From Hyphomicrobium sp. (GTDB taxonomy: Bacteria; Pseudomonadota; Alphaproteobacteria; Rhizobiales; Hyphomicrobiaceae): a stretch of DNA of 64,000 bases. Made by a program: the position numbers and the translations under genes. Below, piece after piece: positions 1 through 8,570 of this stretch (within the stretch, counting starts at the first letter, position 1; every line of letters begins with the position of its first letter). A model generated the notes under the pieces. That model worked only from the letters and a program-made list of their open reading frames with translations. It had not been told where the DNA came from and ran no database searches. The DNA lies in the NCBI GenBank assembly GCA_016793445.1, contig JAEUME010000003.1, positions 124,001-188,000 on the forward strand, read 5' to 3'.

Positions 1-1003
1 AGGTTTCGGTGAGACCGTAAAGATGCGTCAGCCGGAAGCCGGCTTCCGTCATCGCCGACAGGACAGCCTCGGGCGGCGGGGCGGCCGCGTGGTTGAAGGA
101 GACGGTATGCGTGATCTGGCGCTGCTCGTCGGGGGTTGCATTGAGCAACGTCGCCATGACGATGGGAGCGCCTGACAGGTTGGTCACGTGGTGGTCAACG
201 ATGGCGTCGTACATCGCCTTGGCGCGCACCCAGCGAAGACAGACGTGCGCGCCTCCCATCATGGTGATCGACCATGTGAAGCACCAGCCGTTGCAGTGGT
301 ACATCGGCAGCGTCCACAGATAGACCGGGTGGATCATCATGCCGGTTTCAATGCTATTCGCATAGCACATGAGCGCCGCGCCACGGTGATGATAGACAAC
401 GCCCTTGGGGTTGCCCGTGGTGCCGGACGTATAGTTCAGCGAGATGGCATCCCACTCATCATCCGGCCAGGACCATTTGAAGTTCTTGTCGCCCCCGGCG
501 ACCAACTCGTCGTAGTCGAGATCGGAACTCGCAGGGTTGGCCTGCGGAAACTCGGTGTCGTTGAAGTCGATGACGAGCGGCTTCACCGTGGCGATCGCAA
601 GCGCCTCCTTCATCACCGGCTGGAACTCGCGGTCAACTATGACGATCTTGCTGTCGGCATGATCGAGCTGGAAGGCGACGATGGCGGCGTCAAGCCGTGT
701 GTTGATGGAATGGAGCACTGCGCCAGCCATGGGCACGCCGAAATGGGCTTCCAGCATCGAGGGCGTGTTGGAAAGCATCACCGAGACGGTGTCGCCCTTG
801 CCGATGCCGCGGCTGGCGAGCGCGGAGGCGAGCTGGCGCGCACGGTCATAGAACTGGGCATAGGTGATGCGCTGCCTGCCGTGAATGATGGCCGTACGCT
901 GCGGATAGACGGCTGCCGAGCGCTCCAGGAAGCTCAGCGGCGTGAGCGGCTGATAGTTGGCGGCGTTCTTGCCGAGGTCTTGTTCGTAGGGATTGACGGC
1001 CAT
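1..1003 (-). CDS. Acyl-CoA synthetase (AMP-binding), N-terminal part; cut by window edge
   Basis: Activates a carboxylic acid with ATP and joins it to CoA through an acyl-adenylate. I read about 334 residues from the ATG at 1003 (MAVNPYEQDLGKNAA). The adenylate-forming P-loop YTSGTTGNPKGVVY lies near residues 190-203 and HLYGLTET, the A5-type motif, lies at the window edge, so the C-terminal lid domain is missing here only because the window ends. The overall pattern resembles the medium/long-chain acyl-CoA ligase group rather than acetyl-CoA synthetase. Substrate cannot be told from sequence. The neighbour at 1184-1954 is on the same strand but functionally unrelated. Confidence 0.85.
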   Translation of the reverse strand, partial: MAVNPYEQDLGKNAANYQPLTPLSFLERSAAVYPQRTAIIHGRQRITYAQFYDRARQLASALASRGIGKGDTVSVMLSNTPSMLEAHFGVPMAGAVLHSINTRLDAAIVAFQLDHADSKIVIVDREFQPVMKEALAIATVKPLVIDFNDTEFPQANPASSDLDYDELVAGGDKNFKWSWPDDEWDAISLNYTSGTTGNPKGVVYHHRGAALMCYANSIETGMMIHPVYLWTLPMYHCNGWCFTWSITMMGGAHVCLRWVRAKAMYDAIVDHHVTNLSGAPIVMATLLNATPDEQRQITHTVSFNHAAAPPPEAVLSAMTEAGFRLTHLYGLTET

Positions 1004-1183
1004 TGTGACCCCTTCGTCGTTCTGGAGATTGCGTCGCGCCGAACTTTATTCGGAAATTTCGTGGGGACGCTAGCGAAAGGCGGCGACGGCTTCAACGGGG
1101 CTTTTGGCCGGTTTGGCGTGGATAAGCGCTCGTGGCGGCTTTAATTGCCGCCACTTGGAAGGATGCAATGGGCGGCGGACGGC

Positions 1184-1954
1184 TTATTCGCCGTCCTCGC
1201 CGTCCTCCTCTTTTTTGGAGGACATTTCCTTGAGCTTTGCGAAAACGCGGGCCTGCTCTTCCTCCGGCGTCTCCTCCTGCTCTGCGGGCGAGGGCTTGGG
1301 CGCGACGATCGTGGCCGTGGTGGCGAGCGGCTCTTCGCCGGCGCTGCCCGTGGTTTCCTCGGCCGAAAGTAGTGTACCGGCCTTCTCGCGGTCCTTCGTG
1401 GCCTCCTTGCGCTCGCGCTCGAGGCGGCGGGCGGCCTTCTTGACCTCGGCGTCGAGGTCGAGCTGCGAGCACAACCCGAGCGTAACCGGGTCCTGGGGCG
1501 TGAGCTGGGGGGAATTCCAATGCGTACGGTCGCGGATCTGGCCGATAGTTGGCTTGGTTGTGCCGACGAGGCGCATGATCTGGCTGTCTTTCAGCTCAGG
1601 ATGATTGCGCAGCAGCCAGAGCACCGCGTTGGGGCGGTCATGGCGGCGGGAGACCGGCGTGTAGCGAGGCCCTTTGCGCGTCTGCGCCTGTGCGGGCAGC
1701 TCCACCTTGCTTTCAGCCAGCACGAGCCTGTGCGCGGGGTCCTTTTCGGCGCGCGCGATTTCTTCGCGTGTCAGCTGGCTGGATGTCACCGGGTCCATGC
1801 CCTTGATCCCCTGAGCCACGTCGCCATCGGCGATGCCTTTCACCTCCAGCGGATGAAGGCCGCAGAATTCCGCGATCTGGTCGAAGGACAGCCCGGTATT
1901 TTCCACAAGCCAGACGGCGGTGGCCTTGGGCATTAGGGGGCGGCGTGCGCTCAT
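1184..1954 (-). CDS. trcR: TrcR-like cell cycle transcriptional regulator (DUF1013)
   Basis: 256 residues. The N-terminal two thirds match the alphaproteobacterial DUF1013 family, renamed TrcR for its role in cell-cycle transcription: it starts with MPKATAVWLVENTGLSFDQ (residues 8-26), continues with GLHPLEVKGIADGD, and has a second helix-turn-helix-like stretch RPNAVLWLLRNHPELKDSQ followed by LVGTTKPTIGQIRDRTHWN. The C-terminus is a charged, probably disordered tail ending in EEDGEDGE. The first ATG (1954) is used, but the ATG at residue 8 (1933) is where family conservation begins and may be the true start. It is transcribed divergently from the MaoC gene across a 331-base gap with a perfect dyad at 2129-2145. 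DNA binding is inferred from the family. Confidence 0.78.
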   Translation of the reverse strand: MSARRPLMPKATAVWLVENTGLSFDQIAEFCGLHPLEVKGIADGDVAQGIKGMDPVTSSQLTREEIARAEKDPAHRLVLAESKVELPAQAQTRKGPRYTPVSRRHDRPNAVLWLLRNHPELKDSQIMRLVGTTKPTIGQIRDRTHWNSPQLTPQDPVTLGLCSQLDLDAEVKKAARRLERERKEATKDREKAGTLLSAEETTGSAGEEPLATTATIVAPKPSPAEQEETPEEEQARVFAKLKEMSSKKEEDGEDGE

Positions 1955-2128
1955 GTGTTTTCTCCGGCCCTCCGCACCCGGCAGGATGCAAAGGAAGCTA
2001 TTAGGGAAACTCGCGTTTAATGGATCAGGAGGGCTTATACCCTCCAGAGCGTCCTAGGCGCAACCTTAGAATGCGCAATTTTCAGCATGGTTGCCTGCCC
2101 CATATGCCTGCAAAGGGGGTGTCCGCCG

Positions 2129-2145
2129 CCGCCGGTTACCGGCGG
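2129..2145. promoter_or_regulatory. Perfect dyad in the trcR/maoC divergent gap
   Basis: CCGCCGGT (2129-2136) and ACCGGCGG (2138-2145) are perfect inverted repeats around a single T. The gap 1955-2285 holds no convincing gene. The dyad is a candidate operator or short hairpin; no regulator is assigned. Confidence 0.35.
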
Positions 2146-2285
2146 GAGCTGTTGTCCGGACAGGGATAAAAAAGCGGGTTCAGTAGGTTGCGGGCCAAAA
2201 CGCGCAAGGCTAGTGTCCGCTGCGCGCGTTACGATCACCCTGCAGAGGGCGGAGCCAAGCGCCTAGGAGCAAAGGAAAATAAGCG

Positions 2286-2723
2286 ATGCTGGCGACTGCG
2301 GGTACAACCCATTACTTCGAGGATCTCAAGGTCGGCCAGGAAGCATCCATGTCACGCGTGGTGTCGGAAGCCGATATCGTCGCTTACGCGGCGCTGTCGG
2401 GTGATTACAACCCTGTCCACCTCGATCCCGATTATGCCGCGCGCACCGTCTTCAAGGAGCGCATCGCACACGGGATTCTTTCGGCAGGTTACATCTCGGC
2501 CCTGTTCGGCATGAAGCTGCCCGGCCCTGGCTCGATTTACATCTCGCAGACGCTGAACTTCAAAGGCCCAGTCAAGATCGACGACCGCGTCGAGACGACC
2601 GTGCGGCTTGTCGAGCTCCTGCCGGAGAAAAAGCGTGCCAAGTTCGACTGCATGTGCATGGTCGATGGCAAGCCGGTCCTTACGGGCGAGGCGGTGCTGA
2701 TGGTGCCTGGCCGTCCGTCCTGA
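2286..2723 (+). CDS. MaoC-like (R)-specific enoyl-CoA hydratase
   Basis: 145 residues, the size of PhaJ-type single hot-dog hydratases, which add water to trans-2-enoyl-CoA to give (R)-3-hydroxyacyl-CoA. The hydratase-2 signature is clear: SGDYNPVHLDPDYA carries the catalytic Asp/His pair, followed by the helix IAHGILSAGYISALFG. The ATG at 2286 is preceded by AAAGGAAAATAAGCG, a good ribosome site. It lies upstream of ribF in the same direction with a 78-base gap. It could feed polyhydroxyalkanoate synthesis or another (R)-acyl-CoA pathway; no PHA gene is in the window, so the pathway is open. Confidence 0.85.
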   Translation: MLATAGTTHYFEDLKVGQEASMSRVVSEADIVAYAALSGDYNPVHLDPDYAARTVFKERIAHGILSAGYISALFGMKLPGPGSIYISQTLNFKGPVKIDDRVETTVRLVELLPEKKRAKFDCMCMVDGKPVLTGEAVLMVPGRPS

Positions 2724-2801
2724 TACACAGTCCCCGCATAAATTCTCTGGCGCGGCGTTTTTTGCGCCGGGTGAGAAGCGGGGAGAGGGCTTTTACTTCA
2801 G

Positions 2802-3731
2802 ATGCAAATTGTACACGGCCACACGCATGTTCCGGTCAACGCGCGCGGCGCGGTCATTGCGATCGGCAATTTCGACGGGGTGCATCGCGGTCACCGGGCT
2901 CTTCTCGCTCGGGCCGTCACGCGCGCCAAAGAGATGGAACGTGCTTCCGGCGTCATGGTGTTTGAGCCCCATCCACGCGAGTTTTTCCACCCCGCCGAGC
3001 CGCTATTTCACCTCACGCCCTTGAACCGCAAGCTCGCCATCTTCGAGCAGCTCGGCCTCAAGCTGGCATTTGTTGAGAACTTCGATGCACACTTCGCCTC
3101 GCTGTCGGCGGAAGAGTTCATCGAGCGCGTGCTCGTGGCAGGACTGGGTGTTGCCCACGTCATCATCGGGTACGACTTCTATTTCGGCCACAAGCGCGCG
3201 GGCAACCCGCAGATGCTCGTCGATGCGGGCGCCAAGCTCGGCTTTGGCGTCACGGTCGTCGCTCCGGTGGCGGAAGCGGGCGAAGTCTTCTCCTCCTCTG
3301 CCGTGCGCGTCTATCTTGCGCAAGGCGATGTGAAGGGCGCGACGCAAGTGTTGGGCGAGCCGTGGCGCGTGATAGGCAAGATCGTGGGCGGCGCCAAGCG
3401 CGGCACGGGGCTCGGTTTCCCCACCGCCAACGTGCCCATGCCCAAGGGCACCGCGCTGGCGCACGGCATTTATGCGGTGCGCGCTCATGTCGATGGTGAG
3501 GTCCATAATGCGGCCGCCTACCTCGGCACGCGCCCGACCTTCGACAACGGCATGCCAGTGCTGGAAGTGTTCCTGATCGACTTCAAGGGCGATCTCTACG
3601 GCCACCACATCGACGTCGAGTTTATCGACTTCATCCGCGAGGACCGCAAGTTCGACACTGCGGAAGCCCTTGTCACGCAGATGGATGAGGACGTTAAGAA
3701 AATTCGCGATGTACTGGCCGGGCCGGCGTAG
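2802..3731 (+). CDS. ribF: Bifunctional riboflavin kinase / FAD synthetase RibF
   Basis: 309 residues, the normal RibF length. It phosphorylates riboflavin to FMN and adenylylates FMN to FAD in the cytosol. The N-terminal nucleotidyltransferase half has [10 protein letters not shown] at residues 22-31 and [16 protein letters not shown]; the C-terminal kinase half has [11 protein letters not shown] and the conserved YLGTRPTF and VLEVFLIDF stretches. ribF upstream of ileS and lspA is a common bacterial arrangement. The start at 2802 has a purine-rich stretch (GGGAGAGGG) somewhat far upstream. Confidence 0.95.
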   Translation: MQIVHGHTHVPVNARGAVIAIGNFDGVHRGHRALLARAVTRAKEMERASGVMVFEPHPREFFHPAEPLFHLTPLNRKLAIFEQLGLKLAFVENFDAHFASLSAEEFIERVLVAGLGVAHVIIGYDFYFGHKRAGNPQMLVDAGAKLGFGVTVVAPVAEAGEVFSSSAVRVYLAQGDVKGATQVLGEPWRVIGKIVGGAKRGTGLGFPTANVPMPKGTALAHGIYAVRAHVDGEVHNAAAYLGTRPTFDNGMPVLEVFLIDFKGDLYGHHIDVEFIDFIREDRKFDTAEALVTQMDEDVKKIRDVLAGPA

Positions 3732-3865
3732 CGCCGCTGCTCCCGCCGGGCGTCGCGGCGAGAACGGCGGAATTGCCAGTAAAACCAAGCCGCCTTTGCT
3801 TTGCTCCGGCGGGGTTGCTAGAAGGCCGTCTGCGACCGATTTGCCAACCCGAAAGCCCGCCTCAG

Positions 3866-6800
3866 ATGTCCAAGAAGCCCCAGGCTCACAACGAAACCGC
3901 CAAGACCGCCCACAAGCCTGACAAAGCCAAGGACGCAACCAGCCGGGGCGGCGCGGCCAAGGTGGATGCGGCGGGCGAAGCGGGATCATCGGGACGGGAT
4001 TCGGAACGAGACTGGGGCGCGACGCTGTTTTTGCCTCAGACGGACTTTCCCATGCGCGCCGGGCTGCCCGACATGGAACCTCGCATGCTCAAGCGCTGGG
4101 AGGAGATGGATCTCTACAGCCAGATCCGCAAAGCCTCCCGGGGCAGGCCGAAGTTCGTGCTGCACGATGGTCCGCCCTATGCCAACGGCAACATCCACAT
4201 CGGGCATGCGTTGAACAAGATCCTCAAGGACCTCGTGGTGAAGTCGCAGCAGATGCTGGGCTACGATTGCCCTTACGTACCCGGCTGGGATTGCCACGGC
4301 CTGCCGATTGAATGGAAGATCGAGGAGCAGTACCGCGCGAGGGGCAACGAGAAGCCGAACTTCTCCGACCCCGAAGCCATTAACGCCTTCCGCGACGAGT
4401 GCCGCAAGTTCGCCGAGACGTGGCTCGACGTGCAGCGCGAGGAATTCAAGCGTCTCGGCGTGCTGGGTGACTGGGCCAATCCCTATTCGACCATGTCCTA
4501 TCGCGCGGAAGCAACCATCGCGCGCGAGATCATGAAGTTTGCCGATAACGGCCTGCTCTATCGCGGCTCCAAACCCGTGATGTGGTCGGTCGTCGAGAAG
4601 ACGGCGCTCGCGGAGGCCGAAGTCGAGTACCAGGACTATCAGAGCGATGCGATCTGGGTAAAGTTTCCCGTTAAAAGCATTGATACCGAACTCCAAGACG
4701 AAGTCTTGGCGCGCCTCAAGAAGCTAGCAGAAAGCACGCGACTCGATCTTTCGGGCGATCCCACAAAAGATCCGCGATACTCACTCATGGGAGCCAGCAT
4801 CGTTATCTGGACGACGACACCTTGGACAATTCCTGGGAATAGAGCCGTCAGCTACTCCAGTCGCATCGATTATAAATTAGTGGAGTGTACGGAATCACCA
4901 GATGGGAATTGGCTAAAGAAAGGCGATCGCCTCGTACTTGCTGATAAGCTTGTCGAAAGCGTTATGAAGTCGGCCAAGGGCTCCGCTTGGAGCACGATTC
5001 GATATGTCGAGAGCCAAGAACTGGATCAGGTCGTCTGCGCCCATCCGCTCGCATCCCTCGGTTACGACTTTGACGTGCCGCTTCTCGATGGTGATCACGT
5101 CACTGACGACACGGGCACGGGCTTCGTGCATACCGCCCCCGGCCACGGTGCGGACGACTATAATATCTGGATCTCGCAGGCTCGACATAAGGGGGTTGAC
5201 ACCACCATCCCCTTCACGGTGGACGCCGATGGCGTGATGACCAAGGAAGCGCCGGGCTTCACCGGCAAGCGCGTGCTCAAGGAGAACGGCGACAAGGGCG
5301 ACGCCAACGATGCGGTTATCAAGGCTCTGGCCGAAGCCGGCAACATCATCGCGCGCGGACGCTTGAAGCATCAGTATCCGCACTCCTGGCGCTCCAAGAA
5401 GCCGGTCATCTTCCGCAACACGCCGCAATGGTTCATCGCGCTCGATAGGGTGCTTTCCGACTCGTGTTCCGCGAGCCGGCCGGAAGGCGCAGGCCCCTCA
5501 TCCGTCCCTTCGGGACACCTTCTCCCCAAGGGAGAAGGAAGTGTCACCAAGGGAGTAGCTAAGGGAGAAGGACAGGGCCTTTCCTCTCCCGGAACGGGAG
5601 AGGATGTCGCGGCAGCGACAGGTGAGGGACTTGGCACACACTCTGCTCATCGCACGTTGCGCACTGTCGCGCTAAGCGAGATCAAGAAGACGGAATGGGT
5701 GCCGGAGACGGGCGAGAACCGCATCACCGGCATGATCGAAAACCGGCCCGATTGGGTCGTGTCGCGCCAGCGCGCCTGGGGCGTGCCCATCACCATCTTC
5801 GTTGCCAAGAAGGACCACGCCAACCACAAGGAAGGTGACATCCTGCATGATGCCGCCGTCGATGCCGCCATCATCGACGCCTTCGAGAAGGAAGGCGCGG
5901 ACGCCTGGTATGCAGAGGGCGCGGCCAAGCGCTTCCTCAAGGCGAGCAAGGAGAAGCTCGATCCGGATAACTGGGAGCAGATCAAGGACGTGCTCGACGT
6001 GTGGTTCGATTCCGGCTCCACGCACGCCTTCACACTGGAGGATCCCGAGACCTTCCCCGACTACAAGGGCTTGTCGCGCAAGGGACGCGTGAAAGGCGGG
6101 CAGGACCGCGTCATGTATCTGGAAGGCTCCGATCAGCATCGCGGCTGGTTTCATTCCTCGCTGCTGGAGTCGTGCGGCACGCGGGGCATTGCGCCCTACG
6201 ACATTGTGCTGACGCACGGCTTCGTGCTCGACGAGAAGGGGCAGAAAATGTCGAAGTCGCTGGGCAATGTCGTTGCGCCTCAGGACGTGATGGCGAAATC
6301 CGGCGCCGACATCCTGCGGCTGTGGGTGGCGGCTTCCGATTATTCCGACGATCTGCGCATCGGTCCGGAGATCCTGAAAACCTTCTCCGAGACCTACCGC
6401 AAACTGCGCAACACGTTGCGCTGGATGCTGGGCGCGCTGGCGCACTTCAAGGTGGATGAGGAGATTGCGCTCGAGGATATGGGCCCGTTCGAGCTGGAAC
6501 GCCTCATGCTGCATCGTCTTGCGGAACTCGATCACGAGATCCGCAAGGCCTACGAGACGTATGACTTCCGCAAGGTGATCGGTGTGCTGTCGCACTTCAT
6601 GAACACCGAACTTTCCGCGTTTTATTTCGATATCCGCAAGGACGCGCTCTATTGTGAGGCGCCATCGTCACTTAAGCGCAAGGCGGCGCTGACGGTCGTC
6701 AACTACATCTGCGATTGCGTGATCCGCTGGCTCGCGCCGGTTCTGTCGTTCACGGCCGACGAGGCTTGGCTGCTCTATCGCCCGCACGCGGAAGCCTGCG

Positions 6801-7246
6801 TGCATCTGGCGAGCTTCCCCAAGATCCCGCGCGCGTGGCGCGATGATAATCTCGCTGCCAAGTGGGATCGCGTGAAGGAGGTGCGCTCGGTCGTCACCGG
6901 TGCGCTCGAAATCGCGCGCGCTGAAAAGAGGATCGGCTCCTCGCTCGAAGCCGCGCCGCAGGTGTTCGTCACGGACGAGGACCTGATGAGCGGGCTTGCC
7001 GGCGTCGACATGGCCGAGGTGTGCATCACCTCGGCGATCGATGTGTCCGGCAAGGCGATTCCCGAAGGAGCCTTCACGCTGCCAAACGAGCCCGGAGTAG
7101 GTGTTGTCGTGAAACTGGCGCAAGGCCGCAAGTGCGCGCGCTCCTGGCGCATCACCGACGACGTGGGGTCGGACCCCGCCTATCCGGACCTGTCCGCCCG
7201 CGACGCGGCGGCCATGCGCGAGATCGATGCCAAGGCGGTCGCATGA
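3866..7246 (+). CDS. ileS: Isoleucyl-tRNA synthetase with a repeat-derived insert
   Basis: Charges tRNA-Ile with isoleucine. It shows HIGH at residues 111-114 and KMSKS at 794-798, plus CP1 editing-domain motifs ([11 protein letters not shown] and [16 protein letters not shown]) and the WFDSGSTH and EGSDQHRGW blocks. The start at 3866 ([13 protein letters not shown]) gives 1126 residues; an upstream in-frame ATG at 3773 is in non-conserved sequence. This is longer than most IleS proteins (about 940-1000) because of a low-complexity N-terminus and an insert at about residues 530-599, between [11 protein letters not shown] and [15 protein letters not shown], encoded by a multi-hairpin repeat. 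Bases about 4660-5030 (start of the editing domain) are only about 52% GC against about 65% on either side. The stop overlaps the lspA start (ATGA). Confidence 0.95.
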   Translation: MSKKPQAHNETAKTAHKPDKAKDATSRGGAAKVDAAGEAGSSGRDSERDWGATLFLPQTDFPMRAGLPDMEPRMLKRWEEMDLYSQIRKASRGRPKFVLHDGPPYANGNIHIGHALNKILKDLVVKSQQMLGYDCPYVPGWDCHGLPIEWKIEEQYRARGNEKPNFSDPEAINAFRDECRKFAETWLDVQREEFKRLGVLGDWANPYSTMSYRAEATIAREIMKFADNGLLYRGSKPVMWSVVEKTALAEAEVEYQDYQSDAIWVKFPVKSIDTELQDEVLARLKKLAESTRLDLSGDPTKDPRYSLMGASIVIWTTTPWTIPGNRAVSYSSRIDYKLVECTESPDGNWLKKGDRLVLADKLVESVMKSAKGSAWSTIRYVESQELDQVVCAHPLASLGYDFDVPLLDGDHVTDDTGTGFVHTAPGHGADDYNIWISQARHKGVDTTIPFTVDADGVMTKEAPGFTGKRVLKENGDKGDANDAVIKALAEAGNIIARGRLKHQYPHSWRSKKPVIFRNTPQWFIALDRVLSDSCSASRPEGAGPSSVPSGHLLPKGEGSVTKGVAKGEGQGLSSPGTGEDVAAATGEGLGTHSAHRTLRTVALSEIKKTEWVPETGENRITGMIENRPDWVVSRQRAWGVPITIFVAKKDHANHKEGDILHDAAVDAAIIDAFEKEGADAWYAEGAAKRFLKASKEKLDPDNWEQIKDVLDVWFDSGSTHAFTLEDPETFPDYKGLSRKGRVKGGQDRVMYLEGSDQHRGWFHSSLLESCGTRGIAPYDIVLTHGFVLDEKGQKMSKSLGNVVAPQDVMAKSGADILRLWVAASDYSDDLRIGPEILKTFSETYRKLRNTLRWMLGALAHFKVDEEIALEDMGPFELERLMLHRLAELDHEIRKAYETYDFRKVIGVLSHFMNTELSAFYFDIRKDALYCEAPSSLKRKAALTVVNYICDCVIRWLAPVLSFTADEAWLLYRPHAEACVHLASFPKIPRAWRDDNLAAKWDRVKEVRSVVTGALEIARAEKRIGSSLEAAPQVFVTDEDLMSGLAGVDMAEVCITSAIDVSGKAIPEGAFTLPNEPGVGVVVKLAQGRKCARSWRITDDVGSDPAYPDLSARDAAAMREIDAKAVA
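5495..5628 (+). repeat. Palindromic repeat element inserted in frame in ileS
   Basis: Four consecutive hairpins: GTCCC/GGGAC (5504-5508, 5512-5516), CCTTCTCCC/GGGAGAAGG (5518-5526, 5530-5538, 3-nt loop), CCTCTCCCG/CGGGAGAGG (5583-5591, 5595-5603, loop GAA) and GTCGC/GCGAC (5606-5610, 5615-5619). The outer ends are inverted too: CCCTCA (5495-5500) against TGAGGG (5623-5628). The wording (CCCTCATCC...CCTTCTCCC...GGGAGAAGG) resembles palindromic repeats normally seen between genes in Rhizobiales. Here it is read through without a stop and codes for a Gly/Ser/Pro-rich loop. Confidence 0.8.
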
Positions 7247-7773
7247 GCGAAACAGCGCAGCATTCCGGATCGTGGCTGTGGGGGCGCTGGTCGGGGCTGG
7301 CGTTCGCCGTTGCCGCCGCCACGTTCCTGATCGACCAGGCGCACAAGTACTGGATGATCTACGTCTACGACATCGGCTCCAGGGGGCGGGTGTACGTAAC
7401 GCCCTTTCTCGATCTCGTCTTCGTCAAGAACACGGGCATCAGCTACTCGATGTTCGACCAGGACAGCCAGATGGGGCAGAATCTGCTGGCGGCTTTCGCG
7501 ATCCTGGTCGCCATCGCGCTGTGGATCTGGATTGCGCGCTCCGCCTCGGGCCGGCTGATGGCCATCTCGCTGGCGCTCATCATCGGGGGCGCGCTGGGTA
7601 ATGCGCTCGACCGGGTGCTGCTGGGGGGCGTTGCGGACTTTTTCTCAGCCCATGCCTTTGGGTTCTACTGGTACGTGTTCAACATCGCCGATGTGGCCAT
7701 CGTTGCCGGCGTACTGGGACTGCTGTATGACTCCTACAAGTCGAGTCGCAATGACGCCGCAAAGCCACTATAG
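7243..7773 (+). CDS. lspA: Lipoprotein signal peptidase LspA
   Basis: Inner-membrane aspartyl protease that cleaves the signal peptide of diacylglyceryl prolipoproteins before the lipobox Cys. 176 residues with four hydrophobic segments. The catalytic-Asp motifs are visible: [19 protein letters not shown] and [11 protein letters not shown]. The start ATG (7243) overlaps the ileS stop in an ATGA junction, implying translational coupling; a longer reading frame back to 7021 only overlaps ileS and is not used. A lipoprotein, an obvious substrate, is encoded directly downstream. Confidence 0.95.
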   Translation: MSETAQHSGSWLWGRWSGLAFAVAAATFLIDQAHKYWMIYVYDIGSRGRVYVTPFLDLVFVKNTGISYSMFDQDSQMGQNLLAAFAILVAIALWIWIARSASGRLMAISLALIIGGALGNALDRVLLGGVADFFSAHAFGFYWYVFNIADVAIVAGVLGLLYDSYKSSRNDAAKPL

Positions 7774-7830
7774 GGGCTTGTAATCCGCGTTTTGGGGACG
7801 TGCGCGGGCGCCGAGTGACCGGGGGAAATC

Positions 7831-8268
7831 ATGTCACTGAAAACATTGCTGAAAATGTGTGCTGCTGGCGTCATGGCCGTGGCCCTTTCTGGCTGCGAAG
7901 CCAGTGACGTACAGCTCAACGGCAAGGTTTTCGACGCCCTGGGCGTGAACACGTCGTCAGTGGAGCGCACGACTCCGGAGCTAAAACCCCGCTCGGGAAT
8001 TGTGGTGCCGCCGGATCTTTCCAGCCTGCCCGAGCCTGGTTCGGGCCAGACCCAGCAGGCCGAGTTGCCGGTTCAGGACTACGACGCCACCCGGACGACG
8101 TCGAAGGCCGATCTTGAACGTCAGCAGAAAGAGTATTGCGACAAGCATTACGAGATGGCCAAGGCCATGGGTGACCAGGACGCCGCCATCGTCGAGGGTC
8201 CGCTGGGCCGCTGCCAGAAGTCCATTCTGTCGCTCATCGATAACGGCTCCAAGGACGAGGGCCAATAA
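7831..8268 (+). CDS. Small putative lipoprotein downstream of lspA
   Basis: 145 residues. The N-terminus is a lipoprotein signal: basic MSLKTLLK, a hydrophobic core, then the lipobox LSGC with Cys22. The mature part is hydrophilic: a proline-rich stretch (RSGIVVPPDLSSLPEPG), a region rich in Gln/Asp/Thr, then a helical segment with two cysteines (EYCDKHYEMAKAMGDQ and GRCQKSILSLI). I know of no assigned function; the fold is not recognised. It follows lspA by 57 bases in the same direction and precedes the M16 peptidase pair, so a cell-envelope role is plausible inference only. Confidence 0.75.
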   Translation: MSLKTLLKMCAAGVMAVALSGCEASDVQLNGKVFDALGVNTSSVERTTPELKPRSGIVVPPDLSSLPEPGSGQTQQAELPVQDYDATRTTSKADLERQQKEYCDKHYEMAKAMGDQDAAIVEGPLGRCQKSILSLIDNGSKDEGQ

Positions 8269-8570
8269 CGGTCTATCGCCGTCTCGCCGCCAGCGCCTTG
8301 GTTTCGTAAGCCAGGAATTGACCTGCGCGCAGGGTGCGCGGTTTGGCGCGGATGGGCTTTGCGCATCAATTCTGATCGCACGGAAAATTCTTTCTAATCT
8401 AAGCCCTTGGCGTCGCGCAGATGAACGCGATGTCATTTGACTTATGCGGGCCCAACCCCGAAATCTCGATCACCTGAGCCCAATCCGCCCGTGTCTGGCG
8501 GCGCGCCTGCACCGTTTTCAATTAACTATTGGATCACGGCTCAATCCGAGCAACGATACAGGGACACCGC

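Noticed and set aside
188..1144. 318-residue plus-strand open frame opposite the acyl-CoA synthetase
   Set aside because: It is the mirror of a clear AMP-binding enzyme on the minus strand; its own translation has no recognisable motif and is Arg/Gly/Val-rich, typical of an antisense frame in GC-rich DNA.
5371..5637. Minus-strand frame opposite the ileS insert
   Set aside because: It merely reads the palindromic element on the other strand, which necessarily stays open because the element is nearly self-complementary.
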